DNA of 16,635 bases from Pseudomonadota bacterium (GCA_023423675.1 JAFAFD010000117.1:1-16635), one strand, 5' to 3'; shown: positions 1 through 8,023, numbered from the stretch's first letter. Notes: a model not told the origin generated them from the sequence alone. Numbers and translations: made by a program.

Positions 1-1987
1 CGCTGCCGGGCTTCATTGCGTTCTGCCCGTTCACGTCACCGGTGTAGCGGCCCTGCGCCTGCGGGTCGATCTGTTCGCGAAGCTGCCTGGTCCGCTCGAG
101 CTCGGCCAGGCCTGGCACCTGCTGCTGCCCCAGCGTCTGCTGCATCCGTTTCAGGCTGCGCTCAGCGCCCTTCAGCTGCGACACGACGCTGGCGTTGTCC
201 ATCACCGTGGAGGAAGCGCGGTGCTGCAGGCTGGCCGACAGCAGCAGGCCTTCGCCGGCATGCAGGTTGCCCCAGCCCTCGGTGGCCAGCTCGAAGCCTT
301 CGCCGCGCAGGACGCCGCGGGCGGTGTCCTGGTGGGCGATGAGGTAGCCCAGCTGCAGCCGGCTGTCGGCCAGTGAGCTGTGCAGGCGCGTGCGCAGCTG
401 GCCTGGCGTGTCGTCGATCACCCACTGCTGGGTGCCGCTGCCGTCATGGGCCTGGGTGTGCAGGCCGCTGAGCACGCCGGGATGGCGGGCGTCCTCGTCA
501 ATGCCGCCGCCGAAGGGCGGGGCGACGTCGGCGTTGTACAGTTGGCCGGTAATGCGCGGCTGGTCGATATCCCCGTGCAGGAATTCAACCAGCACCTCGG
601 CGCCCACGCGGGGCAGGAAGACGGTTCCCCAGTTGGGGCCGGCCACCCATTCGGCCACGGACACCCAGCTGCCACTGGTGTGGTCGCCGGGGGCATGGCC
701 GGGCTGCGCGCTGCCGGTGTCGTTCAGGCCGCCCGGGTTGGGCTTGCTGCCGCGCTGCCAGCCGAACTGGATGCGCACCTGGTGTTCGCGGTTGGGATTG
801 AGCGCGGCATCGGCCACGCCCACTACGCGCGCGGTCTGCGGGCCGTGCAGGGTCGGCCGGTCCTGCTGCAGGGCGCGTAGCGGCACGTCGGCGCCGGTGG
901 CGATGAAACTGTTGCGGTAGGCACCGCGTTCCAGCGCGGTGTTGCCCAGCAGTTCGGCGATACCCTGGTCCAGGTTGTTCACCGCCACGTGCTGCACGGC
1001 CAGCAGCTGGAAGGTGTGGCCGGCATGGTGCGGGTGCTGGGACAGGGCAAAGGTGGCCCCTGCACCGAGCTGGCGCTCGCTGCCGGCGCCGCTGTAGAGC
1101 ACCTGGCTCACGCGCAGCGCATCCAGCCGCGCCTGCGCCTCGGCGTCGTCCCAGCTGGGCTGGGCGAAGCGGCCGGCGCGCGGTTGCACGTAGACCTCCA
1201 GTGCGGGCAGGGTGCCGGCATCGGCGCTGGACTGCGCGGCGACGGCGTTGACCTGCTCGCTGTGCCAGCTGGCCACGGTGCTGGCGTTGGGCACCAGCTG
1301 CTGGCGCTCGGCGAAGGCGGTGATGCCGTCGCTGGCCTCGGCCATGTCGGCACGGTGGAAGCGGAACGTGCCGCTGTCCGGCAGCTCCGCGCCCGGCTCG
1401 AACACCACCAGGGTGTGCGCGGCCTCATCGCCCTGCGCCTGCTCGATGCGCCAGGCCAGGCCAGCTTCGGCCAGCAGCCGGGTGACGAAGGCCCAGTCGG
1501 TTTCGCGGTACTGGGTGGTGATCGCACGCACAGGCAGTTCGGCCTGCACGTCGAAGCGGAACGCCGCCTGCGGGTAGTCGCCGAAGATCTGCTCGCAGAT
1601 GGCGCGGGTGTCCTGGTCCTGGAAGATCACCGCATTGCGGCGCAGGCGCAGCAGGGCGGTCCAGGGTTCGAGGATCAAGCGGTAGCGGGCCAGGCCGCCA
1701 TCGCTGCCCAGCTGGGCGGCTTCGGTGCACAGGCCATGCCACTGCCGCAGCGCACCGTCAGCCTTGCGCAGCTGCAGGGTCAGCGGCTGTTCCAGCCAGG
1801 GTGCCAGGTCGAGGAAGGCATCAGTAGCCAGACAATCGATCTGCAGGCGGTTGTCGCCGCAGACCGACTCGGTGCCTTCGAAGCGCTCGACCACCAGTCC
1901 ATGATCCGCGCCCTGTAGCTGGATCAGGCGGTCGCTGTGCGACAGCGAGGCGAGGGATGCAAGCTGGATAGAGCGTGGGATGTCCAT
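1..1987 (-). CDS. vgrG: VgrG spike protein, first copy (C-terminal end outside window)
   Basis: VgrG trimerises into the T6SS spike tip that is fired with the Hcp tube and often carries effectors. About 662 residues are visible; the end lies beyond base 1. The N-terminal part (about 1-360) has the phage gpD/gp27-like fold signature, including a segment reading AFAERQQLVPNASTVASWH near residue 225. The gp5-like OB region follows at about 380-480, with HQVRIQFGWQRG and NWGTVFLPRVGAEVLVEF as its hallmarks. Near residue 560 begins the post-spike region (EGFELATEGWGNLHAGEG), then a Gln/Arg-rich, probably helical stretch up to the window edge, as in long Vgr proteins with a DUF2345-type tail. The start ATG (1987-1985) lies 10 bases after the tssL stop and has only a weak ribosome binding site, so coupling to tssL is likely. 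Samples from the start, middle and end all read in one frame. The C-terminal cargo part cannot be judged. Confidence 0.93.
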   Translation of the reverse strand, partial: MDIPRSIQLASLASLSHSDRLIQLQGADHGLVVERFEGTESVCGDNRLQIDCLATDAFLDLAPWLEQPLTLQLRKADGALRQWHGLCTEAAQLGSDGGLARYRLILEPWTALLRLRRNAVIFQDQDTRAICEQIFGDYPQAAFRFDVQAELPVRAITTQYRETDWAFVTRLLAEAGLAWRIEQAQGDEAAHTLVVFEPGAELPDSGTFRFHRADMAEASDGITAFAERQQLVPNASTVASWHSEQVNAVAAQSSADAGTLPALEVYVQPRAGRFAQPSWDDAEAQARLDALRVSQVLYSGAGSERQLGAGATFALSQHPHHAGHTFQLLAVQHVAVNNLDQGIAELLGNTALERGAYRNSFIATGADVPLRALQQDRPTLHGPQTARVVGVADAALNPNREHQVRIQFGWQRGSKPNPGGLNDTGSAQPGHAPGDHTSGSWVSVAEWVAGPNWGTVFLPRVGAEVLVEFLHGDIDQPRITGQLYNADVAPPFGGGIDEDARHPGVLSGLHTQAHDGSGTQQWVIDDTPGQLRTRLHSSLADSRLQLGYLIAHQDTARGVLRGEGFELATEGWGNLHAGEGLLLSASLQHRASSTVMDNASVVSQLKGAERSLKRMQQTLGQQQVPGLAELERTRQLREQIDPQAQGRYTGDVNGQNAMKPGS

Positions 1988-1997
1988 TTCGTCATGC

Positions 1998-2789
1998 TCA
2001 TGGCAGGGTGATCGTAATGTGGGCGGTGCGGTCCGGCATCTGCACAACATCCTTGTGAGCCGCCAGCTGCTGGCGCGTCTCAAGGTCCAGGTAGGTGCGC
2101 ATGCCGAAGAAGGCGACGATGCCGAAGCAGCCGACCATCACCGCTGGCAACCACATCGGCACGACGCGCCGCAGACGGTGGCGCACACTGTCCGGCGGCA
2201 GCGCGTGCGGCGCAAAGCTGTGGCGCTTACCCTTCAGGAAGGCGATCTCATCGCCCAGGCGTGCTTCCAGGTACCGCAGCTTGTCGATGCCCTCCAGCCG
2301 GTACTTGCCCTCGAAACCCATTAACAAACAGCAGTGGTAGACCTCCAGGGATGGCAGCCGCACCGCGCCCTGCCGACGAAGCCCTTCCAGGCGATCAAAG
2401 AAATGCTCGCCCGCCAGGTGCTCGCCGAACATGCGCAGCTGCAGTGGGTTGCACTCCCAGGCCGCATGCATCTGTGACGATTGCGACAAGACCGCCTCGT
2501 CCACGGCTGCGCAGAAGGCGTACTTGGCGGCATGGACATCTTCAGATGCCACTCCAAGACGTACCGCGTTGCGTTCCACGTTGTCGAGGAACCGCTGTAC
2601 GGTCTGCACGAATGCATCCGCATTCACCGGCAGCTGACCGCGCTTGAGCAGCAGCAGCAGATAGAATCCGTCGGACAGCAGATCCCTCAGGCTCTGCGAG
2701 GTCGTCACATCGGCCGCAGGAGCGATCTCTGCGCCACTGGTCGTCAGCGAAGGCATCGGGCCGGGGGTGGGGGGCAAGGGAGAGTTCAT
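1998..2789 (-). CDS. tssL: TssL, DotU/IcmH-type inner-membrane anchor of the T6SS
   Basis: TssL is an inner-membrane protein that, with TssM and TssJ, forms the envelope complex on which the baseplate docks. This copy has 263 residues. After a Pro-rich start comes the helical cytoplasmic DotU domain, with LLSDGFYLLLLLKRGQLP early on and a later segment LEVYHCCLLMGFEGKYRL typical of the family. A single hydrophobic segment (about 212-234, from MWLPAVMVG to MRTYL) is followed by a tail of about 29 residues, predicted periplasmic. There is no OmpA-like peptidoglycan-binding domain, so this is the short form. The start is ATG 2789, seven bases after a GGTGG-like site. A GTG at 2792 directly before it is the alternative. 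The start overlaps the tssK stop, so the two are translationally coupled. Confidence 0.95.
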   Translation of the reverse strand: MNSPLPPTPGPMPSLTTSGAEIAPAADVTTSQSLRDLLSDGFYLLLLLKRGQLPVNADAFVQTVQRFLDNVERNAVRLGVASEDVHAAKYAFCAAVDEAVLSQSSQMHAAWECNPLQLRMFGEHLAGEHFFDRLEGLRRQGAVRLPSLEVYHCCLLMGFEGKYRLEGIDKLRYLEARLGDEIAFLKGKRHSFAPHALPPDSVRHRLRRVVPMWLPAVMVGCFGIVAFFGMRTYLDLETRQQLAAHKDVVQMPDRTAHITITLP

Positions 2790-4141
2790 CACAAGGCCAC
2801 CGCCACAAGCTCCATCTTCAGTTCGGCAATACCGGCCGGGACGTAGATCATCAGAGACTGCGACTTGAGCATGCGCTCATAAAGTGCACTACGCGTATCG
2901 AGTTCGAAGTAGTGGCTGCCCGGGCGCACTGGAATCGCCGCTGGCACCTGCGCTGCATGGACCAGCTTCACACCCGGCAGCGCGGACAGTACGCACTTCT
3001 CAACGTCGTCGGGCGCACCGACCTTCAACCGCACTGGAATACCCTGGATCAACTCCTGGGCCGGCATCGACGCTGATACGGAAAGATAGAACGATGCCTC
3101 GCCGTCGATACGCTGCGAGTCCAGACGCCCCCGGTAGTAAGACGGCTTGACTTCGTTGAGCGCGATCTTGAAATAGCGGGTCGAAATCACCGTGTCCAGC
3201 AGGGCACGCACGATCTGCAGCAGCGCGTGGAATGATCCTTCCGGCTGATCGTGGCGGTACATAGGCAGGTCACCCAACTGATAGGCGTTGGAAAAGGTCA
3301 GCAGTGCGCCCGCCATGCGTAGCAGTTCCTGGTGCAGGCGTTCGGGGTGCAGCTGTGGATGCTGGTGCAGATGGGCCAGTGAGCTGAAGGAGCTGTTGAT
3401 GGTATGCAGCAGCCAGAATGAGGCAATGTCGCCGGAGCGGAACTCGATGATGTTCTGTGATGTCTGCCGGTGCAGGCCGTAGAGCGCGTCCACCTTGGCC
3501 TGCAGAGCATCAAGCACCGCACGAAGCTCGCGGTGCAGGAACGGTGATCCCTGCAGCTGCGCACAGGGGGGGATGAATTTGTCATCCAGCTCGAAGCCAC
3601 CGCTGGACGTGCGCCGGATGCGTGCCACCGCGACCGAACTGAACGCAACCCGAGGCCGGTCGTCGGTGAGAAGCTTCACGGACTTGGAAAGATAGGAAAG
3701 CTCGGCGTCGACGGCGCCAGTGAACAGATCCCGCGTGTCCCGGTTGCTCTGGTGAAAGCGCGCAAGCGTCGTTTCATCGGGCTCGGCACAGTTGGCACCA
3801 TCGTCGCGCAGCAACGGCAGAGCCAGATACACCACGGTGCTCTGGATGCCGGGGGACAGTTCCTGCAAAGAGACTGCATCGGGAAGGCTGTCATCAGCTG
3901 GCGCATCATAGGCGTCCCCGTCGGGAAATACGACGGACAGGTCCAAGGGGCGCAGCATGCCGGCAGACAAAGCATGAGGATCAAAGCGCACGCGACGCAC
4001 GCCCCAGGCATAGGGATGCAGCGTCTGCGACAAGTCCTGCAGGCGCGCCTCGTGGTACGCATCCTGGCGCTGGAAGTGCTGGGGACGCAGGAACAGCCCC
4101 TCACCCCAGAGAATCTTTGACATCCGGCTTGGGTGGGGCAC
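2789..4141 (-). CDS. tssK: TssK, T6SS baseplate subunit
   Basis: TssK is a trimeric baseplate protein that links the TssF/TssG wedge to TssL and TssM in the membrane. The N-terminal motif (MSKILWGEGLFLRPQHFQ) is the family signature, and the length of about 445-452 residues is normal. The body is a shoulder domain, a helical middle and a C-terminal domain that binds the membrane complex. Three in-frame starts compete: ATG 4147, GTG 4141 and ATG 4123. The only good Shine-Dalgarno site, AAAGGA at 4148-4153, touches ATG 4147 but lies six bases from GTG 4141, so I use the GTG (450 residues). The family usually begins at MSKIL (ATG 4123), which lacks a ribosome binding site. It heads the leftward block tssK-tssL-vgrG and is read away from the shared upstream region. 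Confidence 0.95.
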   Translation of the reverse strand: MPHPSRMSKILWGEGLFLRPQHFQRQDAYHEARLQDLSQTLHPYAWGVRRVRFDPHALSAGMLRPLDLSVVFPDGDAYDAPADDSLPDAVSLQELSPGIQSTVVYLALPLLRDDGANCAEPDETTLARFHQSNRDTRDLFTGAVDAELSYLSKSVKLLTDDRPRVAFSSVAVARIRRTSSGGFELDDKFIPPCAQLQGSPFLHRELRAVLDALQAKVDALYGLHRQTSQNIIEFRSGDIASFWLLHTINSSFSSLAHLHQHPQLHPERLHQELLRMAGALLTFSNAYQLGDLPMYRHDQPEGSFHALLQIVRALLDTVISTRYFKIALNEVKPSYYRGRLDSQRIDGEASFYLSVSASMPAQELIQGIPVRLKVGAPDDVEKCVLSALPGVKLVHAAQVPAAIPVRPGSHYFELDTRSALYERMLKSQSLMIYVPAGIAELKMELVAVAL

Positions 4142-4234
4142 GTTCATTCCTTTGAGTTTCGACAGGTTTGGGCAGCGCGTGCGCCCGCACGGGCACGCTG
4201 ACTGTCGATGATGCTACCCATGGAAAAAATCGAA

Positions 4235-4253
4235 TTGCACGATCTCCGTGCAA
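4235..4253. repeat. Perfect inverted repeat, candidate operator on the tssK side
   Basis: The arms TTGCACG and CGTGCAA are exact reverse complements separated by five bases (ATCTC). The centre is about 100 bases upstream of the tssK start. A 7+5+7 dyad of this kind suits a dimeric regulator. No known regulator motif is recognised, so the operator role is inferred from symmetry and position only. Confidence 0.45.
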
Positions 4254-4529
4254 AGTCCGTATCACTCCGATCAAAACGCATCCGGTGAATTGCTTCGGAC
4301 AGGCTGGGTACAAAGCACCGCAGCAGGTTCGTTGAGAAAAGCGCGTGGGTGGATCGGCGAACGGTTTTGACGCGGCGGAAGCCCGTACGACGTGCCGGAT
4401 ACGACATAGGGCAGCTGAACGCGGCGCAGTGAAGTCAGCGCGCCACAGCGTTTCGAGCGGACGCCCACAGGCCGGCCTGCACGCGGAAGTGACGGGATGA
4501 TGAGGCCGTTGACGCGAATCACCGCCCTG

Positions 4530-4568
4530 GAAAAGCTGTTTTCATGACAAGTCGTGATCAGGGTCACG
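4530..4568. repeat. Cluster of three overlapping or adjacent dyads, candidate regulatory site
   Basis: Three symmetric elements follow one another. GAAAA-GCTG-TTTTC lies at 4530-4543. TCATGAC-AA-GTCGTGA, with one mismatch, lies at 4542-4557. CGTGATC-AG-GGTCACG, with one mismatch, lies at 4553-4568. The half-site TCA(T/C)GAC therefore recurs in both orientations within 27 bases. The cluster is about 160-200 bases upstream of the lipoprotein start. No known regulator is recognised from these half-sites. Confidence 0.4.
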
Positions 4569-4672
4569 CTGCCACATAAGAAAAGTTGCAGGCTTCAACA
4601 GAAATCGCACTGAAATCCATTTCCGCGTTCGCTGATGCGTATAACTACCGGCCATTGGAGAGGGTGCGGAGC

Positions 4673-4701
4673 GAGAAGGTTCGGCGCAGTTCGGCCTTCT
4701 C
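4673..4701 (+). promoter_or_regulatory. Inverted repeat in the presumed 5' leader of the lipoprotein gene
   Basis: GAGAAGG (4673-4679) and CCTTCTC (4695-4701) are exact reverse complements around a 15-base loop. The element ends about 20 bases before the Shine-Dalgarno site of the lipoprotein gene. If transcribed it could form a leader hairpin, and as DNA it could be an operator. There is no T-tract, so it is not a standard terminator. Confidence 0.3.
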
Positions 4702-4729
4702 CGTAACCCCAATCTCACGAAGGATGATC

Positions 4730-5344
4730 ATGGAAGTCAAAGAAGCAGCGAAGACTGCGTCGCGGTCGCTGGTGGCATTGCTGCTGATGTCGACAATCGC
4801 AGGGTGTGCATCGATGTCGAAGCGGCCTGAACCCGTCTCTTTTGATGCCGCGATGAGTCTCGCCGAGGCCCAGGTGGCGACCGGAGAAGCGCGGGCCGCC
4901 ATTGGCGCATTTGAGCAGGCGGCTGAAGCTGATCCTGCGCGCAAGGAGCCATGGGTGCGCATCGCGCAACTGCAGTTCGATCAGGGCAGCTATGCACGTG
5001 CCATGGTCGCTGCCGATCAGGTGCTGCAGATTGATCCCGACGATCTTGTAGCCGACGGTGTGATGACCGTGGCCGGGCTCCGTCTTGCCCATCAGTCACT
5101 GACGCGCCTGCAAGGTCGTGGAGGCCTTGCGTCAGGTACCGCTCAGAAGGAGGCACAGGCGCTGGTCGATGTACTGCGCAGGACGATGGGAAGTGACGTG
5201 CTTGCGCCCGAAAAAAAGACCACGCCGCGCCGTCGCGCCGGGGGCGGGCGCGCATCGACGGGTGCAGTACCTGCGGCAAGGTCGCCGGCGCGGCCCGCAT
5301 CCCGGTCCACCGGTGCTGACCCCTTCCAGAACGTCGGCAACTGA
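4730..5344 (+). CDS. TPR-containing lipoprotein, T6SS-associated
   Basis: The 204-residue product has a lipoprotein signal: a basic start, a hydrophobic core (LVALLLMSTIAG) and a lipobox IAGC with the acylated Cys at 26. Ala at +2 fits outer-membrane sorting. Residues about 38-71 and 72-105 form two TPR-like helical repeats, each ending with the typical D-P turn, with more helix after them; TPRs usually bind partner proteins. The last ~45 residues are rich in Arg, Pro, Ala and Gly and strongly basic. I chose ATG 4730 because GAAGGA lies five bases upstream and a proper signal peptide results; an upstream in-frame ATG at 4586 would bury the signal. It opens the rightward block, 31 bases before tssB. 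It is not TssJ-like, since TssJ is a beta-sandwich. A role in the envelope complex or in assembly is inferred from context. Confidence 0.85.
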   Translation: MEVKEAAKTASRSLVALLLMSTIAGCASMSKRPEPVSFDAAMSLAEAQVATGEARAAIGAFEQAAEADPARKEPWVRIAQLQFDQGSYARAMVAADQVLQIDPDDLVADGVMTVAGLRLAHQSLTRLQGRGGLASGTAQKEAQALVDVLRRTMGSDVLAPEKKTTPRRRAGGGRASTGAVPAARSPARPASRSTGADPFQNVGN

Positions 5345-5375
5345 TTCGACACCTGCAATCGTCAAGGAGACAGAG

Positions 5376-5876
5376 ATGGCCAAGAAGGAGAGCACCCAGA
5401 AGCGCCTTCAGAAGATCCGCCCGCCGCGCGTTCAGCTTACGTACGACGTGGAGAAGGGTGACGCGATCGAGCAGAAGGAACTGCCGTTCGTGGTCGGCGT
5501 GATGGGCGACTTCAGCGGCAATCCGGAACAGCCGCTGCCCAAGGTCAAGGATCGCAGGTTCGTCAACGTGGACCTGGACAACTTCGATGAAGTGATGGAA
5601 GGCGTCGCGCCGCGCGCGGTCTACCGCGTGCCGAACAAGATCAGCAACGACGGCGGCGAATTCGGTGTCGAGCTGAAGTTCAACTCCATCGATGACTTCC
5701 GTCCCGAGTCCGTCGTGCAGCAGATCGAACCGCTGCGCCGCCTGCTCGAATCGCGTACCAAGCTGGCCGATCTGCGCAACAAGCTGGCTGGCAACGAGAA
5801 GCTGGAAGATCTGCTGACCGACGTGCTGAACAACACAGAGCAGCTGAAGCAGCTCGGCGCGACCAGGGAGGACTGA
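5376..5876 (+). CDS. tssB: TssB, small subunit of the contractile sheath
   Basis: TssB (VipA) pairs with TssC to form the cytoplasmic sheath whose contraction drives the Hcp tube out of the cell. The 166-residue length is standard. The N-terminal half has the family pattern RPPRVQLTYDVEKGDA followed by KELPFVVGVMGDFSG, and the C-terminal half is helical and charged (LRNKLAGNEKLEDLL). ATG 5376 is supported by AAGGAGA five bases upstream; longer in-frame extension to 5118 would run through the lipoprotein gene and is a shadow. Only three bases separate its stop from the tssC ATG, in keeping with equimolar production of the two partners. Confidence 0.97.
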   Translation: MAKKESTQKRLQKIRPPRVQLTYDVEKGDAIEQKELPFVVGVMGDFSGNPEQPLPKVKDRRFVNVDLDNFDEVMEGVAPRAVYRVPNKISNDGGEFGVELKFNSIDDFRPESVVQQIEPLRRLLESRTKLADLRNKLAGNEKLEDLLTDVLNNTEQLKQLGATRED

Positions 5877-5879
5877 TTG

Positions 5880-7370
5880 ATGTCAGCCGAAGCCAGCCAA
5901 CTGGCCACCCAGGCCACCGAACTGGAAGACGTCGGTCTTCTCGACCAGATTGTCGAGAAGAGCAAGGTCGCCAAGTCGCAGACCGAACACGACCGCGCCA
6001 AGGACATCATCGCCGCCCTGGCGAAGGAAGTCCTGGACGGCACCGTCGTGGTCTCCGACAACCTCAACCTGACGCTCGACGCGCGCATCGCCGAGATCGA
6101 CCGGATCATCTCCGAGCAGCTCAGCGCGGTCATGCACGCCGAGTCCTTCCAGAAGCTGGAAGGCAGCTGGCGCGGCCTGCACTACCTGTGCCAGCAGACC
6201 TCCACCGGCCCGAACATGAAGATCAAGGTCTTCAATTCGCCGCAGAAGGACCTGGTGAAGGACTTCAAGTCCGCCATCGACTTCGACCAGAGCGCGCTGT
6301 TCAAGAAGGTCTACGAAGAAGAGTTCGGTACCTTCGGTGGTGCGCCGTTCGGCGCGCTGATCGGTGACTACTTCCTCGGCCGCCAGCCGGAGGACATGTA
6401 CTTCATCGAGCAGATGTCGCACGTCGCCGCCGCCGCGCACGCGCCGTTCATCTCCGCCGCCAGTGAAGGCATGTTCGGCCTGGAGACCTTCACCGATCTA
6501 GGCAAGCCCCGCGATCTGGCCAAGGTGTTCGACACGGTCGAGTACGCGAAGTGGAAGTCGTTCCGCGAGAGCGAGGACAGCCGCTACGTCGGCCTGACCA
6601 TGCCTCGCTTCCTGGGCCGTCTGCCGTACAACCCGAAGGATGGCACCACGGTCGAGGGCTTCAACTTCGTCGAAGAGATCGAAGCGGCCGACCATAGCAA
6701 GTTTCTGTGGTGCAACACCGCCTACGCCATGGGCGGGCGCCTGACCCAGGCGTTCGAGAGCTTTGGCTGGTGTGCGGCCATCCGTGGCGTGGAAGGTGGC
6801 GGTCTGGTCGAAGACCTGCCGACCCATACCTTCCGTACCGACGACGGTGAGGTGGCGCTGAAGTGCCCCACCGAGGTAGCCATCACCGACCGTCGTGAAA
6901 AGGAACTCAGTGACCTCGGCTTCATGCCGCTGGTGCACTGCAAGAACACCGACTACGCCGCGTTCTTCGGCGCCCAGTCGGCACAGAAGCCGAAGAAGTA
7001 CAACACCGATTCGGCCAATGCCAACGCGATCCTGTCTGCCCAGCTGCAGTACATCTTCGCGGTCTCGCGTATCGCCCATTACCTCAAGGCGATGATGCGG
7101 GAGAAGATCGGCAGCTTCGCCTCGGCGGGGAACGTCGAGGAATTCCTGAACCGTTGGATCGCCCAGTACGTGCTGCTGGACGACAACGCTTCCCAGGAAG
7201 CCAAGGCCCAGTTCCCGCTTCGCGAGGCGTCTGTGCAGGTTTCGGAGGTGCCGGGCAAGCCCGGTGTCTACCGCGCGGTGGCCTTCATCAGGCCGCATTT
7301 CCAGCTCGATGAGCTGTCTGTCTCGTTGCGTCTGGTCGCCGAACTGCCGGCGTCCGCGAAGAAGTCGTAA
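5880..7370 (+). CDS. tssC: TssC, large subunit of the contractile sheath
   Basis: TssC (VipB) builds the sheath with TssB. The 496-residue length is normal. Near the N-terminus, residues about 19-29 (GLLDQIVEKSK) match the short helix that ClpV recognises in this family after contraction. The central domain has typical stretches such as LEGSWRGLHYL and FGALIGDYF. The C-terminus has the canonical RPHFQLDELSVSLRLV strand-rich signature that knits neighbouring sheath subunits together. The start is ATG 5880, with GGGAGG about nine bases upstream inside the end of tssB. A TTG directly before it is in frame but less likely. The gene is followed by a 145-base gap before hcp. Confidence 0.98.
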   Translation: MSAEASQLATQATELEDVGLLDQIVEKSKVAKSQTEHDRAKDIIAALAKEVLDGTVVVSDNLNLTLDARIAEIDRIISEQLSAVMHAESFQKLEGSWRGLHYLCQQTSTGPNMKIKVFNSPQKDLVKDFKSAIDFDQSALFKKVYEEEFGTFGGAPFGALIGDYFLGRQPEDMYFIEQMSHVAAAAHAPFISAASEGMFGLETFTDLGKPRDLAKVFDTVEYAKWKSFRESEDSRYVGLTMPRFLGRLPYNPKDGTTVEGFNFVEEIEAADHSKFLWCNTAYAMGGRLTQAFESFGWCAAIRGVEGGGLVEDLPTHTFRTDDGEVALKCPTEVAITDRREKELSDLGFMPLVHCKNTDYAAFFGAQSAQKPKKYNTDSANANAILSAQLQYIFAVSRIAHYLKAMMREKIGSFASAGNVEEFLNRWIAQYVLLDDNASQEAKAQFPLREASVQVSEVPGKPGVYRAVAFIRPHFQLDELSVSLRLVAELPASAKKS

Positions 7371-7433
7371 CGATTTGCAGTACCTGAAGCGTCCAGGGAA
7401 GTTCACCCCCCGGATTGCGGTGACGCTTATTTC

Positions 7434-7474
7434 AAGAGGGCGTAGCCCCCTTAACCGCCAGGCCCCCGCCTGGC
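7434..7474 (+). promoter_or_regulatory. Two consecutive hairpins in the hcp leader
   Basis: The first has arms AAGAGGGC and GCCCCCTT (7434-7441 and 7445-7452, one mismatch) around GTA. The second has perfect arms GCCAGGC and GCCTGGC (7457-7463 and 7468-7474) around CCCC. No T-tract follows either. They sit 42-82 bases before the hcp start in the longest gap inside the rightward block apart from the hub. They could be a processing or mRNA-stability element giving a separate, stable hcp transcript, or part of an hcp promoter region. The structures are direct observations; the role is inferred. Confidence 0.45.
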
Positions 7475-7503
7475 ACACCAAATATCACGGAAGAACGGAA
7501 TTT

Positions 7504-7509
7504 AGGAGA
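7504..7509 (+). promoter_or_regulatory. Strong ribosome binding site of hcp
   Basis: AGGAGA lies six bases before ATG 7516. It fixes this start against longer in-frame readings that run back into tssC, and it is among the strongest sites in the window, as expected for the most abundant T6SS protein. Confidence 0.7.
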
Positions 7510-7515
7510 CCAGAT

Positions 7516-8013
7516 ATGCAACACGCTTTCCTCTCGATTGACACCATCAAGGGCGAGTCGCACGACGACAATCACAAGGACTGGATTGAAATCCAGTCGT
7601 TCTCGCAGGACCTGCTGCAGCCGCGTTCGGCCACCGCGTCGACCTCCGGCGGCACCACCGCAGCCCGCGTGAACCTGTCCCCGATCGAAATCACCAAGGC
7701 GATCGACCTCGCCTCCACGGCCCTGAACCAGGCCGCTTCCAACGGCACCACCTTCCCGAAGGCGCAGATCCAGTTCATGCGCGCTGACAAGGACGGCAAC
7801 GCGATCAATTACTACATGATCGAGCTGCTGAACGTGCTGGTCCACCGCGTCACCACCACGGTGGACAAGGAAGGCATGCCGCAGGAAGTTGTTCAGTTGA
7901 GCTTCGGCGCCATCAAGTGGACTTACCAGCAGCAGAAGCCGGAAGGCGGAGTGGGTGGCAAGACCGTGGCGCAGTGGAGCGCAACCAAGAACATCCCGAA
8001 CTACACCGTTTGA
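7516..8013 (+). CDS. hcp: Hcp (TssD), tube protein
   Basis: Hcp forms hexameric rings stacked into the inner tube that is expelled into the target cell, and it also carries small effectors. The 165-residue length is normal. The N-terminus has the hallmark AFLSIDTIKGES; the middle has the extended loop region (SATASTSGG) and the segment SPIEITKAIDLAS; later come the tube-forming strands with QIQFMRADKDG and QLSFGAIKWTY. No C-terminal effector extension is present, so this is a structural Hcp. It lies between sheath and baseplate genes, as in several T6SS cluster types, and is flanked by hairpins on both sides that may separate its mRNA level from its neighbours. Confidence 0.98.
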   Translation: MQHAFLSIDTIKGESHDDNHKDWIEIQSFSQDLLQPRSATASTSGGTTAARVNLSPIEITKAIDLASTALNQAASNGTTFPKAQIQFMRADKDGNAINYYMIELLNVLVHRVTTTVDKEGMPQEVVQLSFGAIKWTYQQQKPEGGVGGKTVAQWSATKNIPNYTV

Positions 8014-8023
8014 TGTTGTGTCG

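Larger units (their letters stand above)
4142..4729. promoter_or_regulatory. Divergent intergenic region between tssK and the TPR lipoprotein gene
   Basis: About 590 bases separate the two outward-reading T6SS blocks, and both must start transcription here or nearby. I see no convincing gene: the open frames on either strand are short, lack good ribosome binding sites and have no recognisable protein pattern. Base composition is visibly less GC-rich than in the flanking genes. Several inverted repeats lie inside (4235-4253, 4530-4543, 4542-4557, 4553-4568 and 4673-4701). A TATAAC hexamer at 4640-4645 is a possible -10 element for the rightward block, but I found no good -35 partner. I found no good sigma-54 (GG-N10-GC) site on either strand. 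Confidence 0.7.

Noticed and set aside
989..1918. Plus-strand open frame of 309 codons
   Set aside because: It is antisense to the first vgrG, which reads coherently on the minus strand through this region.
1924..2001. 25-codon frame starting at the tssL stop and running into the first vgrG
   Set aside because: It has no ribosome binding site and ends well inside vgrG, so it does not resemble the leader ORF of the second vgrG.
4144..4567. Short minus-strand frames (70-98 codons) in the divergent gap
   Set aside because: They overlap each other in different frames, have no ribosome binding sites and show no protein pattern. The region is better explained as regulatory.
7434..7474. hcp-leader hairpins as Stenotrophomonas-type GTAG palindromic (SMAG/REP) repeats
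   Set aside because: A GTAG occurs near them, but it is in the loop of the first hairpin rather than at the foot of a stem, and no second copy is seen in the window.
7471..7490. TGGCAC before hcp as a sigma-54 -24 element
   Set aside because: The expected TTGC at the -12 position is missing at the right distance (ATATC is found instead), so the match is not sufficient.
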